A DNA stretch of 8,521 nt. It comes from Selenomonas sp. (GTDB taxonomy: Bacteria; Bacillota; Negativicutes; Selenomonadales; Selenomonadaceae). The notes under the pieces are model-generated. The model was given only the letters and a program-made list of their open reading frames with translations, was not told the DNA's origin and searched no databases. The stretch spans positions 1 to 8,521 of the forward strand of contig JABZYJ010000079.1 of the NCBI GenBank assembly GCA_015265235.1, given 5' to 3'. Within the stretch, counting starts at the first letter, position 1. The number at the start of each line of letters is the position of its first letter. This document shows positions 6,852 to 8,521 of the stretch, piece by piece. The position numbers were made by a program, and so were the translations under genes.

Positions 6852-6880
6852 TTTATTGTGAAAAAAATTCCGCGATTCAA
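6852..6880 (-). promoter_or_regulatory. Weak candidate promoter for pckA
   Basis: On the minus strand, TTGAAT (6880-6875) and AATAAA (6857-6852) are 17 bp apart, each matching four of six consensus bases. It overlaps the end of thrC and would give a leader of about 105 nt. No terminator is visible between thrC and pckA, so readthrough from thrC is an alternative. Confidence 0.25.
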
Positions 6881-8367
6881 ACTCTATCTACGTGCAAAGT
6901 CCAGCACGGCGTCGCGCATCCCATCCTTTTCACAGACCTCCTTGTGACGGACAGGTGCCGTGCGCAGTGCGGCAAGGCGCGGCGGAATCGGCACACCGCT
7001 GCGCGCTTATGCAGGCACTCCATCAACGTGAACTCATCCAGCCCGTCCGTATCCTTGCCCAGTGCCTGAAGCACACTCGCGCCGAATTTGTACGGACTTG
7101 CCGTCGAAAGAACGATCATCGGCCGCATGTCCCCCGTCTCGCGTCGATAGTCTTCCGCCACACGATAGGCAACCGCTGTATGCGTGTCGAGGGTGTAGTT
7201 TGTCCGCTCGCAGACGATACGGATTTCCTCCCCCGTCATCATATCGCTTGAGAATGCTGCCCAGAAATTCTCACGAAGCGCAGAGAGAATCATGCTCGCG
7301 TCATACGAGCCCTCCTCCGTGAGGGATCTCATCCATGCGGCGACCTGTGCCGTGTCCTCCGTCAGATGATAGAGGAGACGCTCGAGATTGCTCGAGACGA
7401 GGATGTCCATGGACGGCGACATTGTCTGATAGAAGGGACGGCGGCGATCATAGATGCCGCGGCGCAGAAAATCCGTGAGCACGTTGTTCTCGTTTGATGC
7501 ACAGACGAGTTTGCCCACGGGCAGCCCCATGCGTTTTGCATAGTAGCCCGCGAGGATATTGCCGAAGTTCCCCGTCGGCACGGTGAAGTTCACCGTGTCG
7601 CCTGCCTGAATCTTCTGCGCCGCAAGGAGATCGGCGTAAGCGCTGAAATAGTAGACAATCTGCGGCACGAGCCGCCCCCAGTTGATGGAGTTCGCTGAGG
7701 AGAGCTTGGTATGGGCGGCGGCGAGCTCCGCTGCCATCGCCGCATCGCCGAAGATCTCCTTCACGCCGCGCTGCGCATCGTCAAAGTTGCCGCGCACGGC
7801 CACGACGCGGACATTGTCCCCCGCCTGCGTCACCATCTGGAGCCGCTGGATGGGGCTGACGCCACCGTCGGGGTAGAACACCATGATGCGGATTCCCTCG
7901 GCATCGGCGAAGCCCTCGAGTGCCGCCTTGCCCGTATCGCCCGAGGTGGCGACAAGGATGAGAATCGTGTCCTTCTCTCCCTGTTTCACGCGCGCCGTGC
8001 TCATCAGCTGCGGGAGAAGCTGGAGTGCCATGTCCTTAAAGGCACTCGTCGGGCCATGCCAGAGTTCGAGCACCTCGAGATCACCGACCGACGTCACAGG
8101 GGCACGGCGCACATCGTCAAACGTCTGCCCATAGGCACGGCGCACGCAGCCCGTGAGCTCCTCCTCTGTATAGTCCGTCAAAAAAAGGCGCAGGATGCGT
8201 ACGGCACGCTCCTCGTATGAGAGCCCCGCCAGTTCCTCGATGGCAGAAAGCGGCATCTGCGGGAATGACGCAGGCACAAACAGCCCGCCGTCCGAGGCGA
8301 GCCCCTTGAGAATCGCCGCAGCAGAGGAAACACGCTCCGCACCTCCGCGCGTGCTGAAGTAATCCAT
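6877..8367 (-). CDS. thrC: Threonine synthase with a C-terminal frameshift
   Basis: This PLP enzyme converts O-phosphohomoserine to threonine. The N-terminus MDYFSTRGGAERV is typical. The PLP lysine is Lys111 in GPTSAFKDM. TSGDTGK is at residues 141-147, NSINWGR at 226-232, the phosphate-binding PTGNFGN at 264-270, and STASPYKF at 421-428. The ATG at 8367 is preferred over the in-frame ATG at 8376 because AAAGG (8377-8381) is 9 nt from the former but touches the latter. After MECLHKR (residue 455) the written frame becomes an Arg- and Cys-rich tail unlike the family. A different frame continues instead with SGVPIPPRLAALR and ends at TAG 6886-6884, giving a normal 493-residue protein. The break is a GC-repeat extra unit or one missing base. 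The catalytic core is intact, so activity may survive if the lesion is real. Confidence 0.92.
   Translation of the reverse strand: MDYFSTRGGAERVSSAAAILKGLASDGGLFVPASFPQMPLSAIEELAGLSYEERAVRILRLFLTDYTEEELTGCVRRAYGQTFDDVRRAPVTSVGDLEVLELWHGPTSAFKDMALQLLPQLMSTARVKQGEKDTILILVATSGDTGKAALEGFADAEGIRIMVFYPDGGVSPIQRLQMVTQAGDNVRVVAVRGNFDDAQRGVKEIFGDAAMAAELAAAHTKLSSANSINWGRLVPQIVYYFSAYADLLAAQKIQAGDTVNFTVPTGNFGNILAGYYAKRMGLPVGKLVCASNENNVLTDFLRRGIYDRRRPFYQTMSPSMDILVSSNLERLLYHLTEDTAQVAAWMRSLTEEGSYDASMILSALRENFWAAFSSDMMTGEEIRIVCERTNYTLDTHTAVAYRVAEDYRRETGDMRPMIVLSTASPYKFGASVLQALGKDTDGLDEFTLMECLHKRAAVCRFRRALPHCARHLSVTRRSVKRMGCATPCWTLHVDRV
7001..7006 (-). other. Frameshift point in thrC (GCGCGC tract)
   Basis: The minus strand reads AAGCGCGCAGCGGTG. 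Removing one GC unit gives Lys-Arg-Ser-Gly-Val-Pro-Ile-Pro, the expected ThrC sequence; adding one base would also restore it. A short dinucleotide repeat is a plausible slippage or base-calling site. The restored 38-residue tail ends at TAG 6886-6884. Confidence 0.82.
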
Positions 8368-8441
8368 TGTATACATCCTTTCATTTGGGCATTGCCCTGC
8401 ATCTGTGCTATACTATGATTCGTGTTTTGGGCGATGTTATC

Positions 8442-8457
8442 GTGCTTAGGGAAGCAC
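8442..8457. repeat. Hairpin-forming inverted repeat upstream of thrC
   Basis: GTGCTT (8442-8447) and AAGCAC (8452-8457) form a perfect 6-bp stem around AGGG. There is no T-tract on either side, so it is not an obvious terminator. It marks the inner boundary of the repeat-like sequence at the right edge. Confidence 0.45.
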
Positions 8458-8521
8458 TGATAAATTCGGTACAACCATCTTGACGCATCTTTTTTGCCCG
8501 CACTTCGGCGGAAAATCCTCC
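8448..8521. repeat. Possible end of a mobile element or dispersed repeat, cut by the window edge
   Basis: The segment beginning AGGGAAGCACTGATAAATTC looks like the terminal inverted repeat of an insertion sequence or a MITE. It contains no thrC promoter that I can identify. On the minus strand one frame runs open from the window edge to a TAA at the GGGAAG end, encoding a short tail ending in VLP, so an unrelated gene could also end here. Only about 70 bases are visible, and the matching end, target duplication and any transposase would lie outside the window. Confidence 0.25.

Noticed and set aside
8368..8376. Three-codon longer ThrC start at 8376
   Set aside because: The Shine-Dalgarno AAAGG directly touches that ATG, which leaves no spacing; the ATG at 8367 has 9 nt.
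8178..8474. 98-codon minus-strand frame overlapping the thrC start
   Set aside because: It is out of frame with thrC and covers its N-terminus. Its product has no recognisable feature.

Overview
The window reads as chromosomal core sequence from a Gram-negative-type Firmicute, most likely a Negativicutes member close to Selenomonas or Centipeda. This placement is inferred from the GC-rich coding sequence (roughly 55-60% by eye), strong AGGAGG-type ribosome binding sites, the protein sequences themselves and the mix of genes. I could not search a database. Every gene I can support lies on the minus strand, so transcription runs from high to low coordinates.

In transcription order the layout is as follows. 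(1) thrC (threonine synthase, start at 8367) lies behind a short leader whose outer part (about 8448-8521) looks like a repeat or the edge of a mobile element. (2) pckA (ATP-dependent PEP carboxykinase, 6741-5122) ends at a strong hairpin terminator (5072-5101). (3) recG (DNA helicase, 5056-2991) has a GTG start and is broken by both an in-frame TAG and a one-base frameshift. (4) dapB (TTG start, 2921-2133) and asd (2122-1091) form a two-gene unit with its own near-consensus promoter (2952-2981), closed by a terminator at 1041-1080. (5) mraZ (835-392) and rsmH (from 395, running off the left edge) are the first two genes of a division and cell wall (dcw) cluster, with a clear promoter at 911-939. 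Four 10-bp direct repeats at 861-900 match the expected form of the MraZ autoregulatory operator.

The genes make metabolic sense together. PckA interconverts PEP and oxaloacetate, the precursor of aspartate. Asd makes aspartate semialdehyde, the branch point between threonine (finished by ThrC) and diaminopimelate/lysine (DapB). Diaminopimelate feeds the peptidoglycan machinery encoded by the dcw cluster.

No novel system, CRISPR array, RNA gene or complete mobile element was found. The most notable points are three reading-frame lesions in two normally conserved genes (recG twice, thrC once near its C-terminus), the clean MraZ operator, a pair of related palindromes upstream of the mraZ promoter, and the way the recG ribosome binding site sits directly against the pckA terminator.
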